From Phytophthora hibernalis (taxonomy: Eukaryota; Oomycota; Peronosporomycetes; Peronosporales; Peronosporaceae): 64,000 bases of DNA. Under the pieces are notes generated by a model, which was not told the origin of the DNA, made no database searches, and saw only the letters and a program-made list of their open reading frames with translations. Location of the stretch: contig JAAKBF010000224.1 of the NCBI GenBank assembly GCA_012656075.1, positions 186,001-250,000 on the forward strand, in the 5' to 3' direction. Shown one piece after another: positions 54,177 through 64,000 of this stretch. Both the position numbers and the translations under genes were made by a program. Numbering within the stretch: position 1 is the stretch's first letter; the number at the start of each line of letters is the position of its first letter.

Positions 54177-55234
54177 CCTCCTCATTTCCACATAATATGC
54201 AGATATTATCCGTGCTATCAAAGCTTTTAGTTAACGTTGGCTCTCGTGGAGTTTTACTTGAATGAACTTCAGGTCCAGACCAACTCAATCGAAGAGGTAT
54301 ATATGCCTTTCATGGAGATCAAGAACAACAAATACATTGGCATAATGACACTGAGCGTCGTGAATTTCCTATTACGAATGCGGTATATGTAGCTGTACGT
54401 ATCATCGTGTTTGAGCCGAGCTCGTACTGCGAACGTGATCATACTCTGGGTCAACGGCAGCCCCACGACGACATCGGACTGTATATCAGCGCGCAGACAA
54501 ATCGGCGTTGAGTCCAGTGTATACGAGTAAAGGGCGTGAACGGCGCTCTTCATCAAAATCAATCAATAGACTCAGAATATCCATCCTTGGATACAATTCA
54601 TACCCTGCTAAAGCTACTTTAGCTCGCAACAAAGCGATGCATGTGAACTATCCCTCTCTACATCAAAACAAAACATCATTCAACACATAGCGCTGTATAT
54701 GTGAGGTAATCCCCACTACCATTCACATTGTCAGAATGCCAACAATCCAGGTAATATGTGCGTGTGCATGCTCGTCTTCTCGACTGCGGTGGAGACGTCC
54801 ATTTCTCTGGTGGTATAGTCATTTTCGTGGTGGTGGCGAACGATACAGCTGGTTATTTGGACCCTCGGCAGTTTTGGTGGCGATGCCCAAATCTCTGGCG
54901 GTGATGTCCCAATCCCTGGTGAATCTCGACCAAAACCGTGGTGTTGAATTCTCTCCTCCAAAAACGTTGCACGTAACACAGTCAATGTTCAAGCAATATC
55001 CGCAACGTCAAACTCAAATCAGCTGCGTCGGGGCGAGCCTCGGTCGCGAGCACTGTAGCCATCCATATTAGGGAGCTTACACACTTTGACGAATGACAAA
55101 GAACAGGTTTCCGTACCTTCGTTTCCAGCATATTTTGCTACCTGTATTTATACTTCCTACTGTATTTCTGTGCCTTTGGACGTTCACTTCTTGTATTCGC
55201 AAAAACACCAACTGTACTTGTTTGCAAACTGTTA
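54177..55234. other. No supported gene
   Basis: 54780-54960 is a run of gg(t/c)ggtg-rich phrases. No recognised coding sequence. Confidence 0.35.
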
Positions 55235-55382
55235 TTAGTTAGTGTATAGCAAATCTGACTAACCCTTAGGCGGTTCAGACTTGTACATGTATACTAACAG
55301 CACACGGTTTCTGCGTTCTAGGTTAAAATTCCTTTGGCTTACACTAGTGACATGTTTGTAAAATTTACTATACACTAACTAA
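55235..55382. mobile_element. MITE-like inverted-repeat element
   Basis: ttagttagtgtatagcaaat (55235-55254) and atttactatacactaactaa (55363-55382) are inverted copies with one mismatch, enclosing about 108 bp. No open frame lies inside. No clear target duplication was identified. It may be a short non-autonomous DNA transposon. Confidence 0.45.
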
Positions 55383-56720
55383 CAGGAAGTGGTGTTTGTA
55401 AGTGTGTTTGACTGTTTGTGCTCCGTCCATTTTTTGGATTTAATGCGTACTAACGCTCTGGAGGTGCTGGGTGTTTAGTACAGACGACACCAAGCAGGTG
55501 TCCATCACAGTGCCAAGGGAAGAAGTTGTTGACCGATTACAAGCAACCTTTAAGACGCTAAATTCTAGATGGGCCTGATCACAACCAAGCCGATGTGGGT
55601 CGTTCTTGCGTTTCTTTGAGAAGTATGATCAAGAATGGAGTTGGCCAGTATTGATTGGGTACCTACGTAATTTGAATAATTATGCATCATGATAGGATTT
55701 ACGAGGCCCGGTTGGTTTGGCGACCCGGGTCGTCGCCAGACGTTTCAAATGACCAGGCATTGCAATCTCTCGCTTCGCTCGAGGGGGCAGGACGCTACGT
55801 GTCGTGCCTCATCCCCTGACTCTTACGGTAAATCTTCGGCTTCAGCTTCGGCTAGGCACGGTGTCTAGGACAAAAAAACAAAAATCTAGAAGTCAGGGCA
55901 ACTACTCCAGCCCACGCGCCGACCATTGCGGACATCCGCTATGCAGTAGTTGCAAACGGTCTCTTCTACCATATTGTTAATAAGAGCTACGATGAACTTG
56001 GCAGTAGTCTTTGCTACCTCCAGGAATTTCTTCCGCTCTTCTTCGCACGCAACATAGACAGCTATAATATGCACCATGGCGATGGCAATCACAGTGTTAG
56101 AAGTATTCATTTCTGTCCTGGAGAGCGAGTAGAGCTTGGTCTGGGAACTGGAGCAAGCGTTTGCGAGCGGGCGCGAATGACGTACAGGAAAGAGAAGGTC
56201 CTGTGTCTGCCACATGATTGTGGGCTTAGCCCTCCGAAGGCACATGGCACGACCGATTGCCATGGCATGACGCCGTGCCATTTCATGGCAGCGTAAACCT
56301 ATTCATCGCTATGTCTCCCCAATAGAATTTGATGTGGCACGACATGACAGTCGTGGCTCGCGGTTAGAACCCGGCCCCTTGCAAGACTTGAGTCCTAGCC
56401 CTGTGTCAGGCATGGCGCGGTGGCACGCGGTTCGAACCCGGCCTTAGTGTATAGAATATCTGCCTAAACATATGTGGGGTTAGGTGCTTCACACTTGTTT
56501 TTATAGTGTGTGCTCTCGATTCGCTTGGTTCAAGCAATGATACTGACAATTGTCCGTGTATCGCCACGAGTTATCTCAATCCAGCTTTGGTTTGAGCTCA
56601 TTCCTTTTATTATATATGTAGGTTTCTACGTACCATCGCACCACACACCACAGAGACATCGTCTCAACTGGAAGCACCACTCGCAGCTTCTACTTAACAA
56701 ATAGCAGTTTCGTCAGTACT
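55383..56720. other. No supported gene
   Basis: No recognised domain. 56340-56450 carries two near copies of a 'ggct/cgcggtt(a/c)gaacccggcc' phrase resembling a pol III B box, without a matching A box or cloverleaf. Confidence 0.35.
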
Positions 56721-56723
56721 ATC

Positions 56724-57625
56724 GCATGTCATTTCGCGCCTTCGAGAAACTTGCGGCACTTCTAGCGCCGAGTTTACAAGTCGATGAAGCTCACGTCGCC
56801 GTCAGGAATTTTCCTCATTTCACAAGTTAAAAGGTGCAATGTGTGTTTCATGGCTCGCTGGTTATTCCTATCACCCGTACGGATGCTGTCTGGAGCGAGC
56901 AAGACAGCTTTCTACAACAGTATTCACGCAGTGGTGAATGCTATTCAAGCACATGACGAACTACAACTACGCTTTCCTGTTGCTGACGCAATTCTGCTGA
57001 CGAGTTTGCTCGTCTGAGCACTGACCGTGCTTTGACGGGGGTGTTGGTGCTATTGATGGTGGTTATGTGAAATACAAGTGCCACGTCGAAGGTAAGTAAA
57101 GAGGGCAACGCCATTTTTCAGGTCATTAACAATGCTACGGTGTGAATGTACAGGAATGTGTCGACCACCACTGCCGGTTTACGTCTATTTCGTGTAAATG
57201 CCATGGGGGCATGGGTGATAGGCTCGCCTACGAGAAATGGAACTTGTCTGCAATATAGATACGTTGCCGATGAGTCTCTATCTGGTCGGCGACAATGCTT
57301 ACAGCAACAATAACAAGTTACTGACTCCGTTTACCAGACCCAAGACAAAATCCCCCATTCACGATAGCTTCAACTTTCATCACAGTCAATTACGTATTCG
57401 AGTGGAAATGGCGTTCGGTCTCTTGATCAACAAGTGGCGCGTGTTCAAGCAACCGTAGAAAGTCCGTATGAAAACGTCAAAAAGGTGGTGCATGTAGCTT
57501 GTATTTTCCATATTTGGTAAATCGACCAGCGGTTATCAGAGCAGGATGGGGCTGACGTCGATTCTGATGAAGACATGGTGGCGGCTATTGCAGAGTTGGG
57601 GAAACCACATGGTGTAGCTGAGCGG
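56724..57625 (+). pseudogene. PIF/Harbinger transposase (DDE_Tnp_4), decayed
   Basis: From ATG 56724, MSFRAFEKLAALLAPSLQVDE is the usual N-terminal region. Further pieces in changing frames include GASKTAFYNSIHAVVNAIQAHD, ARLS-type helices, VDHHCRF, LYLVGDNAYSNNNKLLTPF and NFHHSQLRIRVEMAFGLLINKW, then VKKVVHVACIFH and the acidic C-terminus DVDSDEDMVAAIAELGKPHG. The catalytic Asp (GDNAY) and Glu (VEMAFG) region is readable, but stops and frame changes occur at about 56825, 57020, 57090, 57240 and 57460. These transposases move elements with 3-bp TTA/TAA targets. It is a dead copy. Confidence 0.7.
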
Positions 57626-57830
57626 AAAAGGGGGCGAGGTTTCGTGTGATCTCTCTGTGTACAGACGTTTGTATCGTTCTACGCAAAATGATGTCGAGCC
57701 GACTGTGGAGGCAGAGCTCGTTCGGAATACAATCATGTGCAAGCTTGGCAGTAAGAACCAATTACGTCCTGTATACAACGTTCGACGTGCAGCTACTGAG
57801 CAAATGAATACTTCAAGTTGAAGCATTGTC

Positions 57831-60299
57831 CAAGTTTACTTTATCAACTTAACAGAGGAAGAAAAGACCAGAGAACTGCAACCTTGTAGCGTGCAAAATT
57901 TGATTAAAGCCCAACATAATGGATGTTTTTACTAATTCTGTGGTTACAGTGTAGTGGATGTCGATGAGGATGACTTACTTAGATGAGTTAGTGCGAAGTA
58001 GTGCAGATTGTGATGGAGGTGTTGGTGGGGATGAATAACTTTTATACTGGGATATGAGTAATCAAATTTTAACTAGCACAGCTCAACAAGGATTGATGAC
58101 GTGGTCCGGCGGTTTGGTATACTTGTAGAGGGACAGGTGCACTATTGAGGACGAAATCCTTAGTCACTACCGCCGGCATGCACTGGATACTCCACTGCGG
58201 ATACTTTCTCGAGGTTATGTAGTACAAGCGACTTCAAAGCAGGCGCATAAGATGCGGCTAGAACTTGGTTATATAATTATACGCGAACGCTTAGTACACT
58301 TCACTACACTCACTGAAATGGTCAGAAGAAGTCTGTTATTCTTTTTTGGAATAGAGGGTACATCATTATTTGTCATGGTTTTACTCAGTAAAGTCGTTGT
58401 TTATCATATTATTTCCTTCTATTTCAGGCTTCGCGTAGCCCTAGAGGGATCAACGATGCGACGTTTGAAACAAGTGACACCGAATTTTGTAAATGTTAGC
58501 TTCAAATAGATCTAGCTAATTATTGACACACTATCTTAACCCAACTTAATTCAGAATTCATAAGGCCCTGGTTTATCTGGGTCTCGGAATAAAAGAAGCG
58601 ATGCTGATTGGCCGGTGGTTTATTCCCCGACGAGGAATTTATTTCCACCCCCATGGGGGTGGGAATTAACGAACTACATAGTTGTTGAAATATCGCGTTG
58701 TGGACAAGGGTTTCAGTGCGGCGAGGTCATTACACCTTCTTTGCCACTTTCAGGCTGTGGTGCCACCATTACGTGGACCACATAACAGGATTTTTCTGAA
58801 CCGATTGGTAGTCAATTTTGTTTTATCGGAATGTTAAGGACAATAATATCTTGCAATTTTGAATGTGGCGCCAGGTACTACAATGGGAGGGTGTGTCTGA
58901 TATGACAGATCTTGTTCTGCACACACACATATATCCCGTTTTGAATCGTTTTGATAGGATTCTATTGTTAGCTTCACAGATTTTGTCCTAAACTTAAGCA
59001 CAAACTCCAATTGCGATAAGTTCTTAGCTACATTTTTCTTTGCGGTAGAACATGACAATAAACTGACTTGGACTTATGGGCAAGGCAATCGTGTAGGGAT
59101 AATGCAGTACTTTATATGCATGCCTGTGAATACGCCTAATTTTAAAAATTAATGCCAAGCGAGCTTATCCAAATTTGGGCCTCTGTTTGTCTTTATTTTT
59201 TATCTTATTGGGATTAAAGGGTGAGAAATGCGTCCTCGTATCGCGAAAGGGTGAACACCAGCCTAGCAACGCGTTAAAACAATTTTGAGCTGATTTTCCC
59301 GTAGGGTTCTTCCTAAAACGTTCAGGGATGTAGCTACTGTCCCGCAAGGTCGTTCCAATCCTCCGCCACCTTATCATACTCCTGCCAGTAGGTCTCTTCG
59401 GTCGGAGCTTGCTTCAGCAGATTATTATCTTCGGCTTCCGCGAAGTTCTTGCGCTTGGTTGGCTCCGTCATTGCATCTTCAGCAGTGCAATAGAATGCTA
59501 GCGAGGCATTCTCAAAGTTTCAAATAGATGGATGGTTGGGATAGTGCCAGGGTAGTAGTGTGGAATCCACACATTTTTGGTTTCCACTATAATTTGACCA
59601 AAGTGGCTTGGAGAAATTATGTTTTAAAGAAAACGTGAAGGTCGTACAAACTTTGTGCAGAATCTCTATTTCCAGTAAACTTTAAACTTTTACGCAAATG
59701 TTTCGCTGCATGTAGCTTCGGTGACGACTGTGCAAGGTCCAATTGGACGCATACCTTTCCGATGTTTGTCTATCTGTAAACAAATTCGGCATCGGTGTAA
59801 TTGTACAAGCATTATACACAAATCGTATAAAATATCTCGGTTCACTCGTTCAATTAACCTATTCACCAACAACCTGTATGCCACCACAACATGTTGCTGG
59901 CATTTCATTCGTTTGCATAGTTCGATCACTACTTCATTTTTGAAGTGCGAACCGTTTTCGCTGCTTCACACTGGCGTCAAATCAAAGCTACTGTTCCACC
60001 CGAGCAAAGCCGTACCAAACACTCTGACCTATTAACTGCACGTTCAACAGCTCGTGCCGATGGTAAGGTATTTTGTACTATTGCTGCTGTTCTGTTGTTT
60101 TAATTGCAATTTGTGTGGCGTATAGGTATAAACTACCGATTCTTTCCATTTTGGAGGTCATGCCAAACCCACAATTGAGCAAATAAAACTGTCAAAGTAT
60201 CCAAAGGGTAAGATTGGTAATTCTCATAATTATGTCGTGCAAAACAAAAAAGTTAAGGCCATATTTACTGTGTTTAGAAAAACACCTGGATGAATTAAG
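57831..60299. other. No supported gene
   Basis: AT-rich sequence with scattered short frames, none recognised. FEVRTVFAASHWRQIKATV-like coding near 59935-60030 could be another transposon fragment. Confidence 0.35.
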
Positions 60300-60670
60300 A
60301 TATTTGGCACCGCTATATCCGCGAGCTACTTATTTATGAGATTGAAGAACCTTCAGTGTTAACGGTTGACTACATAGACAGCCACGTCTCAGGCGAGAGT
60401 GAAGACATCGTTGCGGGTGAGCTGATCTGCTACCTAGAGCCCCTATCACTGAACACGACTTCAGTGTGCCAACCCCTAGGCGTTGAAGTGATGGGGCCAG
60501 TCGAAGCGATGACAAGAAAGGAGTGGCTATCAGAGGACGCTCCGGAGAATGCGACGGCGGAATGAAAGTGGCGAGCTATGGTTGAGCGAATGATACGCGT
60601 TTGGGAAGGTTTAGACAAAGATACTGTCCGTAAGCGTTTCTGCAAGGCACTCGTGTGTGCCGAAGTCTAA
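60300..60670 (+). pseudogene. Pogo/Tigger-type (DDE_1) transposase C-terminal fragment
   Basis: The frame reads SVLTVDYIDSHVSGES, then ICYLEPLSLNTTSVCQPLG, VMGPVEAMTRKEWLSEDAP and, after a stop, ERMIRVWEGLDKDTVRKRF. The 'D..DSH', 'LP.NTTS.CQPLDV' and 'MGPLK' segments are typical of DDE_1 transposases. The N-terminal helix-turn-helix and first catalytic Asp are absent. An in-frame TGA splits the tail. Confidence 0.65.
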
Positions 60671-61904
60671 ATAAAAACAATTTGTGTGTGAATTTTGGTT
60701 TATTTTCCAGTCATCAATTGCTTGAAAATGAACCAATCAAAGTGATTGGCCATAAGCAACGTTTTTTATTGTCTGCGCTTGTACGTATTTTTTGTATGTA
60801 TCACGGCTCTATGCGTAGGCTATATCTTCCGTCGATATGTGGACAACTCACCCAGCGGACGTGGGATAGTAAACAGGAGTGTAGCGAATACATAGGTGGC
60901 TTGAAAAAGCTTGTATGTGCAGATTGTATTGCAGGAATTACGTTCAGCATAGATCAGGTACATGCATCATGTTCCAATAAACGCCGTACTGACTGCTGCG
61001 ATGCACGAAATCGCAATTGCAAATTGCCTCATTCAAGGATCTTTACAAAACGACAGTAGCTTTCAAGACATGAGATACACCAATCGGTTTCGCCCATGTG
61101 ACGAGTGGGGCACATTTACAAAGTGAAGCGTGACGAATATGTTAACGGGTCACACAAAAGGGAAGCTTTAAAAGAAACAGCGTTTGGTCTAACCTGCGTA
61201 CATTAAGTTACTTATAACAACCCGATTTCAATAATTATCCCCATTGCGGCCAACATTATACTTGAAATGTGTACACCTAATTTTCATAGTAAAATGTTAA
61301 ACATGCACAAAGCCTTAGTTTTAGTCACCACCCCGCAGCTTTATATTATCATTTTGCGTGGTTTTACAATACGTATCGCACTTACTGTAGTTAAACCAAG
61401 CCCATTACTTGATTTACCGCAAATAGTATAATTGATCATTGTGATTCGTTAATTTTGTAAAACCAAGCGTATTGCAAGGTTTTAAGGGTACTAACCGCAA
61501 TATGGTTATATAGATCGACAAGATCTTTTAAATTGTTCCAAACTGAGTCCTTTCATTAGCAGACAAACTTAGGCCTCATTGTTATAAGTATGTATAACAT
61601 CGTCGAGCAGACACCTCTACTTCTAATATGCGGGATCTTCAAAACGAAAGAATGTAAGTGTTAGTGCTACAAGCGGAATGCTTATGTCCTAAGTATTTGA
61701 AAAGATTAAAGCTTTCAGTTATGATCAAAGAACATGTTGTAGTCTATTGATGCGGAACAATGGAGAGTCACGTTTCAGGTTTGAGCTGTTTTGTCTTCTG
61801 AATCTACAGTGAAGACAACGCATGGTGGGGAATCCGGATAATATTTTTCTTACTACAGCGAAATCAACACATGGCGGAGACACCAAACAGTGTTCACTTG
61901 ACAC
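60671..61904. other. No supported gene
   Basis: AT-rich, no recognised coding sequence. The frame at 60655-61059 contains a CxxC-like stretch but nothing I can identify. Confidence 0.35.
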
Positions 61905-62250
61905 AGGACTTTGTGGTGGAGCGGATCTCAGAATTTTAGGAGAACTATCCACTCACTATACCCAGACACCGACTAGCAGAGAGGTACTACGATAATCGTT
62001 GTGTGCAGAGAGCTTTACCTTGTGTATGAGTCGGTGGACTGGATTCTGTCTTCGTTGACACAAGATGCGCAGCAGGTGATTTATGGGCGTCCTTATGGGG
62101 ACTTGGAACGAGGATCCGGGTATTCCTGCTCGCGGGATCCGTGGGGTGAGATCTTGAACGTTTGATAGTTATTGCCTTGTTGGGGGTACTGGGTTTTTTT
62201 CTGTCGGTTGCCGCTTCAAATTGCGGGGTCTTGAGGGTGTTTAGAGGGCG
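61905..62250. repeat. Dispersed repeat related to 10719-11100
   Basis: Shares 'ggtggagcggatctcag', 'cccagacaccgacta', 'tatggggacttgg', 'ttgccttgttgggg' and 'cggttgccgcttc' in the same order and orientation as the left copy, with many differences between. Confidence 0.55.
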
Positions 62251-63814
62251 AAATGATTGAGTTACTACCCGTAGTATCTAGAACTGCCATGAAATGCACG
62301 GACAGTATACGAGTATGAGTCAATACTAATTTCCAATAATATTAACCAGTCTGTGCATTTTGCCAAACCTACCTGAGGCAACAAATATGGTTGTACACAA
62401 TGAGGCCGTCAATACGTATTCATACGTGCAGCTGGCGCCGCCGAGAATTCGTGCAGAGATGCGCACCGTAAACGAAGTTGGGTGTTGGACCGATCTTAAT
62501 TTTACTGCATCCCTTAACCATTTTGTTCATGATCAATATCCCTACAGCTTGGCCAGGAGCGTCACCCTATTGTTAGATCATCGAGACCGCTTGTTCTAAG
62601 AGTAGTTCCGATTGACCTCAGGTTTATTTAAAGTGAGCCTGGAGACGTCCACGCTTCTCAAGCCAAGCTTGGAAACACCGATCATCCGACCCGCTTTTTC
62701 CAGTTCGAGCAAATATTCTGCAGGTTTTTCAATTGAAATTAGACCAGCGCTACGTCGATGGGAAGCTGCAAACCGTTGTTGACGGGAGGCCGACCTGGGA
62801 TGCAGTTAAAAATGTGGAGCGCGTCGGCGTACTTGAATTTCAATGGACGCGACGTAATGAGCGGTTACAAAGCCATAGAGGACTTTAAACATGGTATACC
62901 CAGCGCAAGGATAAAGGAGAAGAAACATCAATGACTTTTTAGAGCTAGTATGGGCAGTTTTTGTAAAGTATGTTCATGGTACTAATAGATCGATCCATGA
63001 AGAATCGGTTACACAAAACTATTCGATAGAAGCACCGCATATGCGATACAACGCCATCAATGCTACAACCATATGCAAGATGAAAGCATTCGATAGAGGC
63101 CCCGCCCCGCCTATGTAAAACCACGCCATCACTGTTTCAACCGTATATATCAGTGCCTAAACGGCGTCGGGATTACATATACTACAAAACGGCTTGGCCC
63201 AGACCATTAACTCTTTCCCGTACCACGTAGGCTAATTATAGTAAACAAATTTGTAGCGAGTGCTTTCTTAAAGTTCGCAAGATTCGCCCTTAATGATTTC
63301 ATGATACTCGTTTTGCCTATCCCGTCCAACAAATCATCTTCAGTGATTTGCTAATACAGCCTGATCCATGAATCTCACTCCGTTTCCGTAAACTACAATG
63401 ATTACGCCGTGTACTGTTTATATTATGTTACAAAATAGGGTTCAAACTTGGTTGAACTTGCATTTTTGACGTTTAAGTGGGTGCTACCGTGTTTCGGGAA
63501 GTGACCGAAGGGCGAGAAATCCACCCTTGTATCGGTAAGAGTTAATAGGTAAACAGTACAGACAACGACGGTGAAACTCAACCCCTCGTCGACATGAATT
63601 TTCAGTACATTTGTAGCAAGGTCAGACGACAAAAAAACTTGACCCTTCTGCGTTCTCAGTCGCAATTGGTCAAAACAAAATTGACTCACACCACTCAAAA
63701 AATACGAAACTGGTACAAAATAACCGGAAAAATGCAAAACATATGTATGTTTAATGTATCTACACCATCACGACAGGTTCCTTGGGGATCGCGTTTTCAA
63801 AGCTTTTATTAACA
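62251..63814. other. No supported gene
   Basis: Frames at 62360-62599 (+) and 63423-63737 (-) are open but carry no recognised domain or upstream signal. Confidence 0.35.
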
Positions 63815-64000
63815 CAGCCAGTGGAAATGTTCCCCCGCTCGAATAGTGCGCAAGACCGCCGCAAAACGCTTTTCCTTAGCGGTTCTGGTCGTGGATACCT
63901 TTTCTGGTAGCCATTCAGCACTGAACTTCTTCTTGAGTGACCCCATAACGCTCACGTCAAATGGGTGACTCACCGACATGCTTTCGGGAGGCGTGTCTCA
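63815..64000 (-). pseudogene. Pogo/Tigger-type transposase C-terminal fragment at the window edge
   Basis: On the minus strand the frame reads VSHPFDVSVMGSLKKKF and SAEWLPEKVSTTRTAKEKRF. This is equivalent to the 'QPLDV..MGPLK' region of the copy at 60.3 kb but clearly diverged from it. The upstream part lies beyond the window. Confidence 0.6.

Noticed and set aside
56340..56450. tRNA gene, suggested by 'ggttcgaaccc'
   Set aside because: There is no A box, acceptor stem or cloverleaf, and the phrase is duplicated in a repeat-like context.
1..64000. CRISPR array
   Set aside because: No regularly spaced identical repeats with unique spacers; the tandem repeats present are coding or simple.

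Overview
The window looks like nuclear DNA of an oomycete, most likely Phytophthora or a close relative. The evidence is a Crinkler (CRN) effector domain with its LFLAK-type motif, two 7TM-receptor/TKL-kinase/DEP fusion genes of the oomycete 'GPCR-bigram' type, short GT-AG introns, an oomycete-style initiator upstream of a gene, and many decayed copia, pogo and PIF/Harbinger transposons. Species cannot be fixed from sequence alone.

Layout. 1-13.4 kb is repeat-rich and gene-poor: two small unrecognised genes (1.6-2.7 kb), a decayed NOT1-like fragment, dispersed and tandem repeats, one copia-type LTR, TACTAAC-rich tracts, and a coiled-coil gene followed by a leucine-rich-repeat gene (11.6-12.8 kb). 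13.46-14.07 kb and 31.97-33.17 kb are two halves of one CRN-type C-terminal gene. Between them lies a complete 17.9-kb Polinton/adinto-like viral element (14,074-31,961) with terminal inverted repeats beginning 5'-AG, flanked by a 6-bp target duplication ATCGCG. 33.4-48 kb is the ordinary host block: FIG4 phosphoinositide phosphatase, kinase paralogue 1, a secreted EGF-repeat protein, DXO/RAI1 decapping nuclease and kinase paralogue 2. 48-64 kb is again transposon debris (copia, PIF/Harbinger, pogo).

The viral element encodes a DD35E integrase with a chromodomain, family B DNA polymerase with an N-terminal zinc finger and an embedded HNH-like zinc module, packaging ATPase, adenain-type protease, penton-like minor capsid protein, a basic adenovirus-core-like protein, double-jelly-roll major capsid protein (MCP), and a phage-type fibre ending in an S74 intramolecular chaperone. 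MCP and fibre are each cut in two. A 5.3-kb internal inversion (15,573-20,905) explains both breaks at once. Next to the right terminal repeat, inside the element, sits a two-exon gene whose first exon is a CRN N-terminal (LFLAK-DWL) domain and whose second exon adds a transmembrane segment, with a host-like promoter.

Many genes, including clearly functional host genes (FIG4, kinase 2), are broken by one-base shortfalls in homopolymer runs. I read these mainly as consensus errors of the assembly. A few in-frame stops in the element are substitutions and may be real decay.
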